Shown here: piece after piece, positions 1 to 7,659 of the stretch
How positions within the stretch are numbered: the first letter of the stretch is position 1
Layout: the number at the start of each line of letters is the position of its first letter
Origin: Pelomyxa schiedti
Taxonomy: Eukaryota; Evosea; Pelobiontida; Pelomyxidae
Assembly: GCA_020536535.1 (NCBI GenBank)
Contig: JAHLWZ010001019.1
Location: 1-28,665, forward strand
DNA: 28,665 bases
Direction: 5' to 3'
Notes under the pieces: generated by a model
Told to the model about the DNA's origin: nothing
The model's database searches: none
Seen by the model: the letters and a program-made list of their open reading frames with translations, nothing else
Translations under genes and position numbers: made by a program

Positions 1-238
1 TAAGCGTTTCGTGAAGGATTTTTTTAAAAAAGAATTAGTTTTTGGAATGGAACCTTGTTTGTAACCAGCAGCTACTGACTGTGACCGTGTGCCACCACTG
101 CTCAACAACAAAAACCATCATTCACAAGGGATATAGACAATGGTTATGGTGTGTGTGTCAGTGAGTGTTGAGGTGAGAGTGAGCAAAACAGAACAAAAAG
201 AAAACCCAGCCAACAACAAAGGACCCCTTAAAAAAAAA
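1..238 (+). repeat. Left arm of long inverted repeat
   Basis: Reverse complement of 639-875 over about 237 bp. I found one substitution (near position 124) and a one-base difference in an inner A/T run. The arm reaches the window's first base, so its outer limit is unknown. It has no convincing coding content. The arms enclose a 400-bp spacer with tRNA-Ala. Confidence 0.93.
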
Positions 239-540
239 TCTTGAAAAGAAAAGTAAACAAACAAGCCCCCTACAATAAGCCAACATCACAACACGAGAAC
301 AGAAATATGAGCAAAAACCACTTGCTTGCCACTCATTCAGGAAAGAAAATGGAAAATTTTTTTTTTTTTTTTGCCTCATCATCTGTGCTTCTTCCTTTTT
401 TCTTTCTTTTTTTTTTTTTCCCCCCAGCATCATTTTGTTGCTTCTTCGTAATTCGCAGCCAGCCAGAGTCTGTCTTTCTTCTTCAAAGGAAGCCACCACA
501 CCACCAAGAACAAGTGGGTCTGCTCACTACAAGATACAAA

Positions 541-613
541 GGGGGTGTAGCTCAATTGGTAGAGCGCTCGTTTTGCATACGAGAGGCAGGGGGATCGAAA
601 CCCTCCACCTCCA
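541..613 (+). tRNA. tRNA-Ala(UGC): tRNA-Ala (anticodon UGC)
   Basis: A complete 73-nt cloverleaf can be folded. The 7-bp acceptor stem is 541-547 with 606-612 (one G-U pair). The D stem is GCTC/GAGC, the anticodon stem is 567-571 with 579-583, TGC lies at 574-576, and the T stem is 589-593 with 601-605. There is no intron and no encoded CCA. The T loop starts with A instead of T, a variant also known from some eukaryotic nuclear tRNA-Ala genes. The gene lies in the spacer of the long inverted repeat. Its body resembles plant and animal nuclear tRNA-Ala. Confidence 0.96.
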
Positions 614-619
614 TTAGTC

Positions 620-634
620 TTTTCTTCTTCTTTT
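620..634 (+). terminator. Pol III terminator of tRNA-Ala
   Basis: Two T4 runs (620-623 and 631-634) lie 6-21 nt after the discriminator base of tRNA-Ala, as expected for RNA polymerase III termination. Confidence 0.7.
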
Positions 635-638
635 CCCG

Positions 639-875
639 TTTTTTTTAAGGGGTCCTTTGTTGTTGGCTGGGTTTTCTTTTTGTTCTGTTTTGCTCACTCT
701 CACCTCAACACTCACTGACACACACACCATAACCATTGTCTATATCCCTTGTGCATGATGGTTTTTGTTGTTGAGCAGTGGTGGCACACGGTCACAGTCA
801 GTAGCTGCTGGTTACAAACAAGGTTCCATTCCAAAAACTAATTCTTTTTTAAAAAAATCCTTCACGAAACGCTTA
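639..875 (-). repeat. Right arm of long inverted repeat
   Basis: Mirror image of 1-238. It starts in a T-run followed by AAGGGGTCC and ends in the complement of the window's first bases. Similarity to the left arm stops where the left arm runs out of window, so the true outer edge may lie further right than 875. Near identity implies a recent duplication, gene conversion, or an assembly fold-back. Confidence 0.93.
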
Positions 876-912
876 ATAGTAGCCATGGCGGTCACAGCGT
901 GGTTATGTGCCA

Positions 913-984
913 TCCCTGGTAGTATAATGGCTAGTATTTTCGCCTGTCACGCGAAAGATCGGAGTTCAATCCTCCGCCAGGGAG
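913..984 (+). tRNA. tRNA-Asp(GUC): tRNA-Asp (anticodon GUC)
   Basis: A 72-nt cloverleaf. Acceptor stem TCCCTGG (913-919) pairs perfectly with CCAGGGA (977-983), with discriminator G at 984. The anticodon stem TTCGC/GCGAA holds loop CTGTCAC, with GTC at 946-948. The T loop TTCAATC and the A and B boxes look functional. There is no intron and no encoded CCA. Confidence 0.96.
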
Positions 985-991
985 AGATATC

Positions 992-996
992 TTTTT
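992..996 (+). terminator. Pol III terminator of tRNA-Asp
   Basis: A T5 run 8 nt after the tRNA 3' end. A second, longer T-run follows from about position 1000. Confidence 0.75.
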
Positions 997-1120
997 GGGT
1001 TTTTTTTTCTTTTGTGGTGGGAATGCCACAGGCATTAAAAAATAATAGAAAATGGAGCAACATCAGCAGCAGCAGCACCCTACTAGTCCTCGTTCAGTTC
1101 ACAAGCGTGTATTGTATCAA

Positions 1121-1191
1121 GCACACGTGGTTTAGGGGTATAATTCTCGCCTGCCACGCGGGAGACCCGAGTTCGATTCTCGGCGTGTGCA
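1121..1191 (+). tRNA. tRNA-Gly(GCC): tRNA-Gly (anticodon GCC)
   Basis: A 71-nt cloverleaf. Acceptor GCACACG (1121-1127) pairs with CGTGTGC (1184-1190), with A at 1191. The anticodon loop CTGCCAC carries GCC at 1153-1155. The B box around GAGTTCGATTC is close to consensus. It is the third gene of an Ala-Asp-Gly tRNA cluster on the plus strand. Confidence 0.97.
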
Positions 1192-1196
1192 AGATC

Positions 1197-1203
1197 TTTT
1201 TTT
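1197..1203 (+). terminator. Pol III terminator of tRNA-Gly
   Basis: A T7 run 5 nt downstream of the tRNA-Gly discriminator base. Confidence 0.8.
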
Positions 1204-1302
1204 CCCCTGAGTCTGCTGTACACTTTTTGCCTGCTCTGTAGCACTACTATGTTGTAGCCTGCACACAATAACAACCAAGAGTTGTATTTAGTTTTGTATT
1301 AC

Positions 1303-1344
1303 CCACCCAAAAGAGACTCGCTTTGCTCGTGCCCTTTTGGGTGG
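1303..1344. repeat. Hairpin upstream of the cupin gene
   Basis: CCACCCAAAAG (1303-1313) and CTTTTGGGTGG (1334-1344) form a perfect 11-bp stem with a 20-nt loop. It lies between the tRNA cluster and the cupin start at 1397, so it could be in the 5' UTR or promoter. No function is known. Confidence 0.6.
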
Positions 1345-1396
1345 TTACCTCTTTTCCCCTTTCTTTTTTTTTTAAAACCAACCACACCTTCGTTGG

Positions 1397-1801
1397 ATGT
1401 CGTCTCCAATCAAAGTTAATACCAACCCCTCTGCGGACCTAGTGGGGCAGGCCAAGACGTGGCCAACGTGGGGCTGTGGTGTCTCGCGGTTCCCATGGAC
1501 CTATTCAGGCACGGAAACGGCTTACATGATATCGGGTGAAGTACGCACAATTCCGTTCGTTATGGCTGTTGTTTTAGTTTGGTGCTGTTGAGTCTCCTCT
1601 AATGAGCTCTTTCTTTCTACCCAAGGTAGTGATAACGCCTGACGGAGGGGAACCTGTGACGATCAGGGCTGGTTACATGTGGACGTGCCCTGATGGTCTC
1701 AATGTGACCTGGGATGTAAAGGTGCTTTTTTTTTCGTTTGGGCAAGGTCCTATCTAAAAATGTGGCAGTCTCCTGTCAAGAAACACTACACGTTTGAGTG
1801 A
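1397..1801 (+). CDS. Cupin_3 (DUF861/EutQ-like) small protein, 3 exons
   Basis: Exons 1397-1540, 1626-1721 and 1769-1801, with introns of 85 and 47 nt, both phase 0, GT..AG. The spliced product is 90 aa, the usual length of stand-alone cupin_3 proteins. Conserved stretches visible are PTWGCGVSRFPWTYSGTE, then TPDGGEPVTI, an AG turn, WDV, and the typical C-terminus PVKKHYTFE. The exon 1/2 and 2/3 joins each fall inside these motifs, which supports the model. The family has a small beta-barrel; some members bind metal or act on ureidoglycine-type substrates, but the role of the single-domain form is unknown. The start is the only upstream in-frame ATG. It is convergent with PTEN, with stops about 100 bp apart. 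Confidence 0.88.
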
Positions 1802-1843
1802 AAGTTTCATGGTAACAAGAGAAGGCCAGCCTAACAAAGATAC

Positions 1844-1866
1844 ATGAATTACAAGATGTAATTCAT
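1844..1866. terminator. Perfect hairpin between convergent gene ends
   Basis: ATGAATTAC (1844-1852), loop AAGAT, GTAATTCAT (1858-1866). It sits between the cupin stop (1801) and the PTEN stop (1903, opposite strand), and a T-run follows on the plus side. A shared 3'-end signal is inferred from position only. Confidence 0.4.
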
Positions 1867-1902
1867 TTATATTAAACATTTTTTTTTTTTTCAAGTGGTG
1901 AT

Positions 1903-3312
1903 TTAGTGACTACCAGGGGTGCTTTGTATCGTTATTGTGAAATTGGGTGCCAAATCCTTAAGAATTTTAGATTACTGAGAGGAGTTTTGTGGGAGGAGTG
2001 AGACAAACCTTGCTTTTGCAGCCTTTGTCTAAATCACCCTTTACAAATACGGTACTGTCCGCTACAAATAGGGTGTTGAACCAGAAACTAACAAGTTTGT
2101 CGGCATGGGCTGAAAATATCTCTACGTTCACATCCCCACACATGTCGACTTCCTTTGGCAGTTGCAATTCGAATTGTACATCAGGGGCAGGTGATGCGGC
2201 TGTAACACTAGAAAACTATATATTGCTCAGTACACACAAAGAAAAAAAATCCACCACCTTATAGAACCGCTTGTGTATCAATTTTCCTCCGTTTCGCACA
2301 GCAAGGTAAACACCTTTTATGATTTTAGAGTTAGGGTGTTTGGACAGATAGTAACCTGCACGGAATGGGGAAGAAACAGGATTCAGGGTAACACCCGTTA
2401 GTGATCGAGTAATTTTGATGTACTTTGGTCTGTCTGGATGGAAAAGCAAACTTCCAAAGTAGTGGACGTATCTGACTTGGCTGGGAATTGTTACACCCTG
2501 CAAAACAAGTTATTTCCTGATTTCTTTCACCAAGTGGATACCTTGCCGTCATGAGTACGAGCAGTTGCATAATGTTTCAGAGCTTCATCAATAGATGAGA
2601 CTTGCCCTGAATACATAAGATAGCAGCATATCATTACACCTGTTCTGCCCTAGACACCATAAGAAGGTGGTAATGTGAGGGAGCACTTACTTTTCCCGCC
2701 TTGCAGTGAACTGCAGCTATATTTGCTGGGTCTTCCTTTAGCCATGCATCCTAGAAAGTGTAAGTGCTAATTTCCCCCTTCTGAGATTTACGCAATCCTT
2801 GCAGAACATCTCCATCAATTCAAAAGGTGGGGCACCATGATCAGAGAAAGGGAAAATCCCAACTGGGGAAATTAGCATGTCAATGGCTGCATTTTTATAC
2901 CTCTGTTATAGAACATGGAAGGAGGGTAACTGCGTTCAGAACATCTGAGACAAAAAAGATGGTGAAAAAACCGTCTCCGATAAAATTATGAGAAAGCATA
3001 CAAATTGTACACTTTGTAGTGAATCCCGTGCATTTGGTTGAGAAACCTGCACCCGGTTTATTAGGTGAACTACACATAAAAGCATACCTGAGCACTTCTG
3101 AATATGGGTTTCGTACTGCAGCTTCAAAGCCTGTGGCAGGGTAACCCATAGCAATTATCCGATTTGTGATATCTTACGAGGAATTAAGAATGGAGAGGAA
3201 AAAAGTAGACAATTTTACAAGAGAGATCAAGATCAAAGCCATTGGCAACATAACGTCTCTTTTTTTTAGAAACAGCTGATCGCAGTGGATTAGACCATTT
3301 GCCATCAGATTT
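1903..3312 (-). CDS. PTEN: PTEN phosphatase, 10 exons
   Basis: Exons from the 5' end: 3219-3312 (5' limit uncertain), 3088-3172, 3002-3046, 2901-2944, 2792-2862, 2691-2750, 2542-2649, 2268-2497, 2009-2207, 1903-1956. All phases agree; total about 329 codons. Visible features: basic KKKRRY at the N-terminus (phosphoinositide-binding module), GFDLDLSYITNRIIAMGYP, the intact P-loop HCKAGKGRTG split by a phase-0 intron, then RTHDGKGVTIPSQ, and C2-domain stretches CGDVNVEIFS and FWFNTLF. PTEN dephosphorylates PI(3,4,5)P3 at the membrane. The protein ends after the last C2 strand (...APNFTITI), so the regulatory tail and PDZ ligand of the human protein are absent. The start is unclear: the only nearby ATG (3303-3305) is one base out of frame across an A8 run (see findings). 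The donor GTTCTA at 2267 is weak. Confidence 0.95.
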
Positions 3313-3346
3313 CTAATTGCAAAGTGAGAAGCTATGTTGGACAAAT

Positions 3347-5389
3347 TCAGGAAACCTCGGTAGTATTTACAGTCAGTGTTTGAGTTACAGTAGTAGTTGG
3401 ATGGGCTGGACCAGTTGTAGAAGCCACTGCAGATGACATTTCAGGTTCCTTTGCATTCTTCATTCTTCCCCTCTCTTTTTTCTTGTGGTGATGTTTGTGG
3501 CGTCTTCTCTCAGCATTTTCATCTATACTTCGTTTATGATGTCTTCCCTCAACTGGGTACTCTTCACCGAGGTTGTGGTGCAAAGTACCCAAATCACTTC
3601 TTTTTTCAAACTGAGCGTTCCTACTTCTATGCTTTTTGCCTCTACCCCTGCTGTGGCTTCGACTGCGACTATGGCTTTGGCTGCTGTAACTGCTACTGCT
3701 ACTGAAGCTGCGGCTGCGGCTGCGGCTGCGCCCATGGTTATGGTTGCGATTGGGGCTGTGGCTCCCACTTAATTTATGCTTGGAAGACTTGTGTGCTTTC
3801 TTGCTTTTGCTTCTGTGTTTCCTTTTGTCCCTTGAAGTACTTCGACTTCTGCTTGGGCTTTGCACCACAGCGTTCCTGGTTCTATTTTCTCTTCTATTTT
3901 CAGCACCGGGACTGTTGCTCCTACTTTCGCTGTTACTGGGACTCCCAATAGGACTTCTGCTCCTGCTTCTGCTTCTGCTCCCATTCCAACTTCCTGCTTC
4001 CTCTTGCACAAATTGTTCTGCATCACTGTATTCGTCACTCCAGTCATCAGCACTGCTACTAACACTCCAGCTTCGACTGCTAGTTGCGCTGTCTGGCTCA
4101 TCTTGTGGAATGGAAGATAATGCACCCTTGTGAAGGTGCCTGTTGACCTGATCTGTATGTCTGCTCTTGGGCAAAAGTGAAACAGGATCTTCTCTATCAT
4201 TTTTGGGGTGTTTGCTGTGCTTGTGCTTGGGTTCAGATAGCTTCTCATGGCTTATCTTTCTTATTCCACCACTTACATTTCCACTTGCGTCGTCAGCACT
4301 TCCTTGAGAACTACCACTCTCTGTATCAGTGGTGCTTTCATTTGTGTACCTCATGTCGGTGCCCTCCCACCAACCACTTGTGGATGAACTCACGCCCAGA
4401 GGTGGTGAAGTACTGCGATGGGATTTTTGAGGTGAAGCAGCAGAAGTAGGTTGTATGCTCCCCTTGGAATTTGCTCTATTATTGCTCAGAGAGCCGGACA
4501 CTACCAATGAATTATTATTGGGTGTTCCAGTAGGATAATGCTGAGCCGTTGGCTGCTGAGTAGAAACGTAAGGAATCAAAGGCCTATCTCGAGTCTGAGT
4601 GATAGCCACTGTACCGGCCCTGGCCCTAGACGAAGGCTTTGGAATAGGGGTCACAACTTCAGGAGAGCCCACTCTGGCAACATTATGGTCTCTCCCGGGA
4701 TCGATCTCGCGACCCCCAGAGCCCCCCCTCTCTCTTTCCTGATCACCTTCCCTGCCCCTGTCCCTGTCCCTCTCACGGTCCCTATCCCTGTCTCTGTCTC
4801 TCTCGCGGTCCCGCCCGCCGCCCCCACCTCCATCCCCGGAGCGCTCGCCCGATTTGTGCTTCCGTGGCGAGTCCCTCTGCGGCGGCACCTGCGGCTGTCG
4901 GACAAAGGACGAGGCCTTGGGGGTCGACGGCGCCGAGGACGCGGCGGCGAAGGCGGCCGAGAAGGTGCTGTGGTGCCCCGACCTCGGCGCCTTGACCGTC
5001 GAGTACTTTGGCGGCTGCAGCGACGCGCGCGACGGCGCCGGCGGCGGCGTCGGCGAGCGCGACGAGGCCTTCTTGCCCCCGCGGCGCGTGCCCCCCGTCG
5101 CCGCCGCGGCCCCCCGGCTCTGGCTGTGCGTGTGCTTGTGCTTATGCCTGCCGCTGCCGGTGCCGGTGCCGGTGCCGTGGGGCTGGCTCTCGTACTCGTC
5201 CGAGGCGCCGTCGCCGTCGCCCCCGTCGTGGGACTGGTGGGCGTAGTAGGCGGCGTTGTAGTGGTACTGCGGGTCGCGGTGGGTCGAGTGCTCGCGCCTC
5301 GACGTCGAGGCCGTGGCCGGCAGCAGGTCCGACGCCGCCGAGGTTGGCTCGGTGGTGGTGGCTGAGCGATGTCGGTGCGAAGACGACAT
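3347..5389 (-). CDS. Arg/Ser-rich nuclear-type protein, single exon
   Basis: An intronless 680-aa frame. I take the ATG at 5387-5389 (MSSSHRHRSATTTEPTS) because the frame upstream looks like 5' UTR although it stays open. No folded domain is visible. The N-terminal half has His/Ser/Gly-rich stretches, a run of alternating Arg-Asp/Arg-Glu, and proline-rich patches. The C-terminal half contains dense RS dipeptides and Lys/His-rich blocks, typical of splicing-associated or nuclear-speckle proteins. RS dipeptides are phosphorylated in known SR proteins, but there is no RRM, so it is not a classical SR factor. The first ~650 bp of the CDS are extremely GC-rich (about 4700-5389) while the rest is not. 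Exact function unknown. Confidence 0.75.
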   Translation of the reverse strand: MSSSHRHRSATTTEPTSAASDLLPATASTSRREHSTHRDPQYHYNAAYYAHQSHDGGDGDGASDEYESQPHGTGTGTGSGRHKHKHTHSQSRGAAAATGGTRRGGKKASSRSPTPPPAPSRASLQPPKYSTVKAPRSGHHSTFSAAFAAASSAPSTPKASSFVRQPQVPPQRDSPRKHKSGERSGDGGGGGGRDRERDRDRDRDRERDRDRGREGDQERERGGSGGREIDPGRDHNVARVGSPEVVTPIPKPSSRARAGTVAITQTRDRPLIPYVSTQQPTAQHYPTGTPNNNSLVVSGSLSNNRANSKGSIQPTSAASPQKSHRSTSPPLGVSSSTSGWWEGTDMRYTNESTTDTESGSSQGSADDASGNVSGGIRKISHEKLSEPKHKHSKHPKNDREDPVSLLPKSRHTDQVNRHLHKGALSSIPQDEPDSATSSRSWSVSSSADDWSDEYSDAEQFVQEEAGSWNGSRSRSRSRSPIGSPSNSESRSNSPGAENRRENRTRNAVVQSPSRSRSTSRDKRKHRSKSKKAHKSSKHKLSGSHSPNRNHNHGRSRSRSRSFSSSSSYSSQSHSRSRSHSRGRGKKHRSRNAQFEKRSDLGTLHHNLGEEYPVEGRHHKRSIDENAERRRHKHHHKKKERGRMKNAKEPEMSSAVASTTGPAHPTTTVTQTLTVNTTEVS

Positions 5390-5708
5390 GCGATTACGGC
5401 GATGGTTTGGGGTGGTGTGTGCCTGGGGCCCGAGTGCTGCGTTTTTTTTGTTTGGTGTTTGGCGCTTTGCCTTTTTGCTTTTGCTTTTTTTAAATATTTT
5501 GGATTTACTTTCTTTTACAAGTTTTCGTGTGGGACCAAAAAAGATGGTTCTGGGAAGCGGGGAAAAGGGGCAGAAAAAAGTGAAGTGCGAGAATACATGA
5601 AGAGGGAGAATCGCCATACTGGCGATCCGTTACGGTCTCTTTCTTGCAACTAGCAATTTTCGCTCAAGTTTCGTGTTGGCGGTTTGGAGGTTTTTTTTTG
5701 TTTTGTAC
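5390..5708. other. Intergenic: RS-protein 5' flank and PLD 3' flank
   Basis: 319 bp between the start of the RS-rich gene and the stop of the PLD3-like gene. An open frame continues upstream of the chosen RS-protein start to 5617 but is A/K-rich and UTR-like. No clear TATA box, poly(A) hexamer or RNA gene was seen. Confidence 0.5.
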
Positions 5709-7456
5709 TTAGTCCGTTGGCGGGAAGAGGGTGTGGGTATATTCACTATTCCAGTCCCGTTCGAACCTGGATAGAGCATCTTGTTGTATTGCTGGATCAT
5801 TGCGGACAACCATAGTAACCCCCGCGGTTGTTTGGAAGTAATCCGCAGTCCAGTTGTTGTTACTGATATAAACAGTGTTGTCTGTTACAAGAAATTTGGA
5901 ATGGTTCACGCGAGTATAGGGTATTTGTTCGTCAATGCCGGTCATATCTGAAATAGAGTTAACTGTGGAAAAAAAGAAAAATTAAAAGTACCCGGAACAA
6001 TGAACCATCTTGCAGTTATGTTGTTGAGTGCATCAAGTGAACTTACATATTGGTACATGGCACTGTTGGTGGAGTTCCACAGTGAAACCAAAAGATTAAC
6101 TTGCACTCCTCGATAAGAGGCTGCCCGTAAAGCATCGTCAATTTCGGGCCAATAATAATTGGTAGTTTGGTAAAGGGAAGCTGGTTGGTAATCCATGACT
6201 TCAATATCTAAAGAAAGCTGTCAGAGGGGAGATGACCTCATGTAAAGCTACTTATATACAGTGTGGCATTGTTTATGATATCCACTGTGGAAACGTCAGC
6301 GTGAGTACGGTGGGCTGTGCAGAATTGGGGTGGTGACATAGAAAAATACACTTCTGAAGGAGGTTGCGAATTGAATGAGACAAGTGCTGGATTTTCAGAT
6401 GTGTAGGGTGTATCCACAACAGTTGGCCACCTTCATTTATCTAAACAAAAGAGATGCAGTACTTCAGAAAATTGTACACAGATGGTATTGATCCCGTCTT
6501 TGCCACTTGCCACCACATTTCAAACTCTTTAATTAAGTCTCCTGCCAGCTCTGGAGAGTCACGTACTAGAACGCCAAATTCTTTGACTACAGAGGGTGAC
6601 TGAAGAATTTTAAACCTGTGATTGATACCTTGGGTAAGTGCACGCCAATCAGTATTGGCACTACCGACATAAAAGTGCCTTCCATCTACAATAATGAGCT
6701 TTGTGTGTAAAATCCCGTCGATCTAAATTGTAGTAACATAAGCAACTATTTTTAACAGGGGTAAAAAAGAAACACACTGGAGGGTTTAACTTTGTGAAAT
6801 CAATTGACCTGACTTCTGCCACTCCTTCATTGGCCAACTTTTGCGAATCGTCATCGGGGAAACTAGAGTCAGGCTGGTTCTGCGCAAGTTATAAGCACTC
6901 GCATCCATTCTCAACCCCCGCCTCTACATCCAACATAGCCAACAAACAAAGAAATAATATCTATATACTAGCACATCGAGTATATATTTATACATAAAAA
7001 AAAAAAAAAAACCAAGAGGTACCTGGACTATTTGGACAGTGACACCCCTCTCATTATGGGCGGCCCTTATGAGCTCGTACACGTCGTAGCCCTCGTACCC
7101 ACCGCACTCGGCCGGCCACGCCATCCCGTCGGTGAGTGTCCAGTAGTATTCCGCGAACAGGATCGTCGACTTGGCGTTGCTGATCAGCCACACCCACGCG
7201 TCGTACGTGCTCGTTTCGCACGCCAGCTGCACCTGCTCCGGAATGCTCTCCACAATTTCGAATTGCCTAGTTTGGGGGTAAGCGTTTGTTGGCTTTTGGC
7301 GGGCGGAGGGAGGCGAAAGGAGAGCAAAAGGGGGTGTTGCGTATGGGTTCGGAGGTTGTGGTACGACGGTTGGTTGGCCTACGATTGACATGAGGCGAGT
7401 GGAACGACCAGGCATAGGCTTATAGCCACGGCCGTGATAACAGATCGCACGGCCAT
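5709..7456 (-). CDS. Secreted/lysosomal PLD3/PLD4-like HKD nuclease, 7 exons
   Basis: Exons from the 5' end: 7383-7456, 7023-7266, 6778-6879, 6478-6722, 6252-6430, 5992-6207, 5709-5947. Introns are 44-143 nt, phases agree, and the product is 432 aa. The start ATG (7454-7456) opens a typical signal peptide (basic MAVR, a hydrophobic core ending in CLVVPLASC). Then come FEIVESIPE and FAEYYWTLT; HKD motif 1, HTKLIIVDG (H146/K148/D153) with FYVGSANTDWRALTQ; WPEIDDALR; and HKD motif 2, NHSKFLVTD (H369/K371/D376) with SNNNWTADYF. Animal PLD3 and PLD4 are endolysosomal 5'-to-3' exonucleases that digest single-stranded nucleic acid. They have an N-terminal membrane anchor; here a cleavable signal peptide seems to replace it. 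Both catalytic sites are intact. Confidence 0.92.
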
Positions 7457-7659
7457 TGGCTACGAGACGTGTTTTTTTTTTTGTTTCGTAGCGTCGGACC
7501 CAAGTTGGGTGTGATCGGGAGTTCCGTGAACGAGTTTTAAAAAACAGACTGATCAGATTTCCGGTTATGTGCTTGTGGAACTTTGTCTATGAGTCCAGAT
7601 AGTAAGGTTGTTGCAGGTGAGTGTGGGTCTCGCTTCGTTGTGGTTGTACTACGGAAAAG

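Noticed and set aside
541-613. Organellar or bacterial origin for tRNA-Ala because of A at T-loop position 1
   Set aside because: The rest matches nuclear eukaryotic tRNA-Ala, CCA is not encoded, Pol III T-runs follow, and A54 is known in some nuclear tRNA-Ala genes.
1-875. DNA transposon with terminal inverted repeats
   Set aside because: No transposase or target-site duplication can be seen, and the outer ends are cut by the window; kept only as an inverted repeat.
4538-5493. Long plus-strand open frames (up to 275 codons) opposite the RS-rich gene
   Set aside because: Arg/Ala/Gly-rich antisense shadows caused by the GC-rich 5' end of the minus-strand gene; no motif or splice logic.
6560-6660. 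A 29-nt GT..AG intron inside the PLD HKD-1 exon (after the DWRALTQ segment)
   Set aside because: Removing 29 nt breaks the frame, while reading through keeps the frame into the conserved VKEFGVLV segment.
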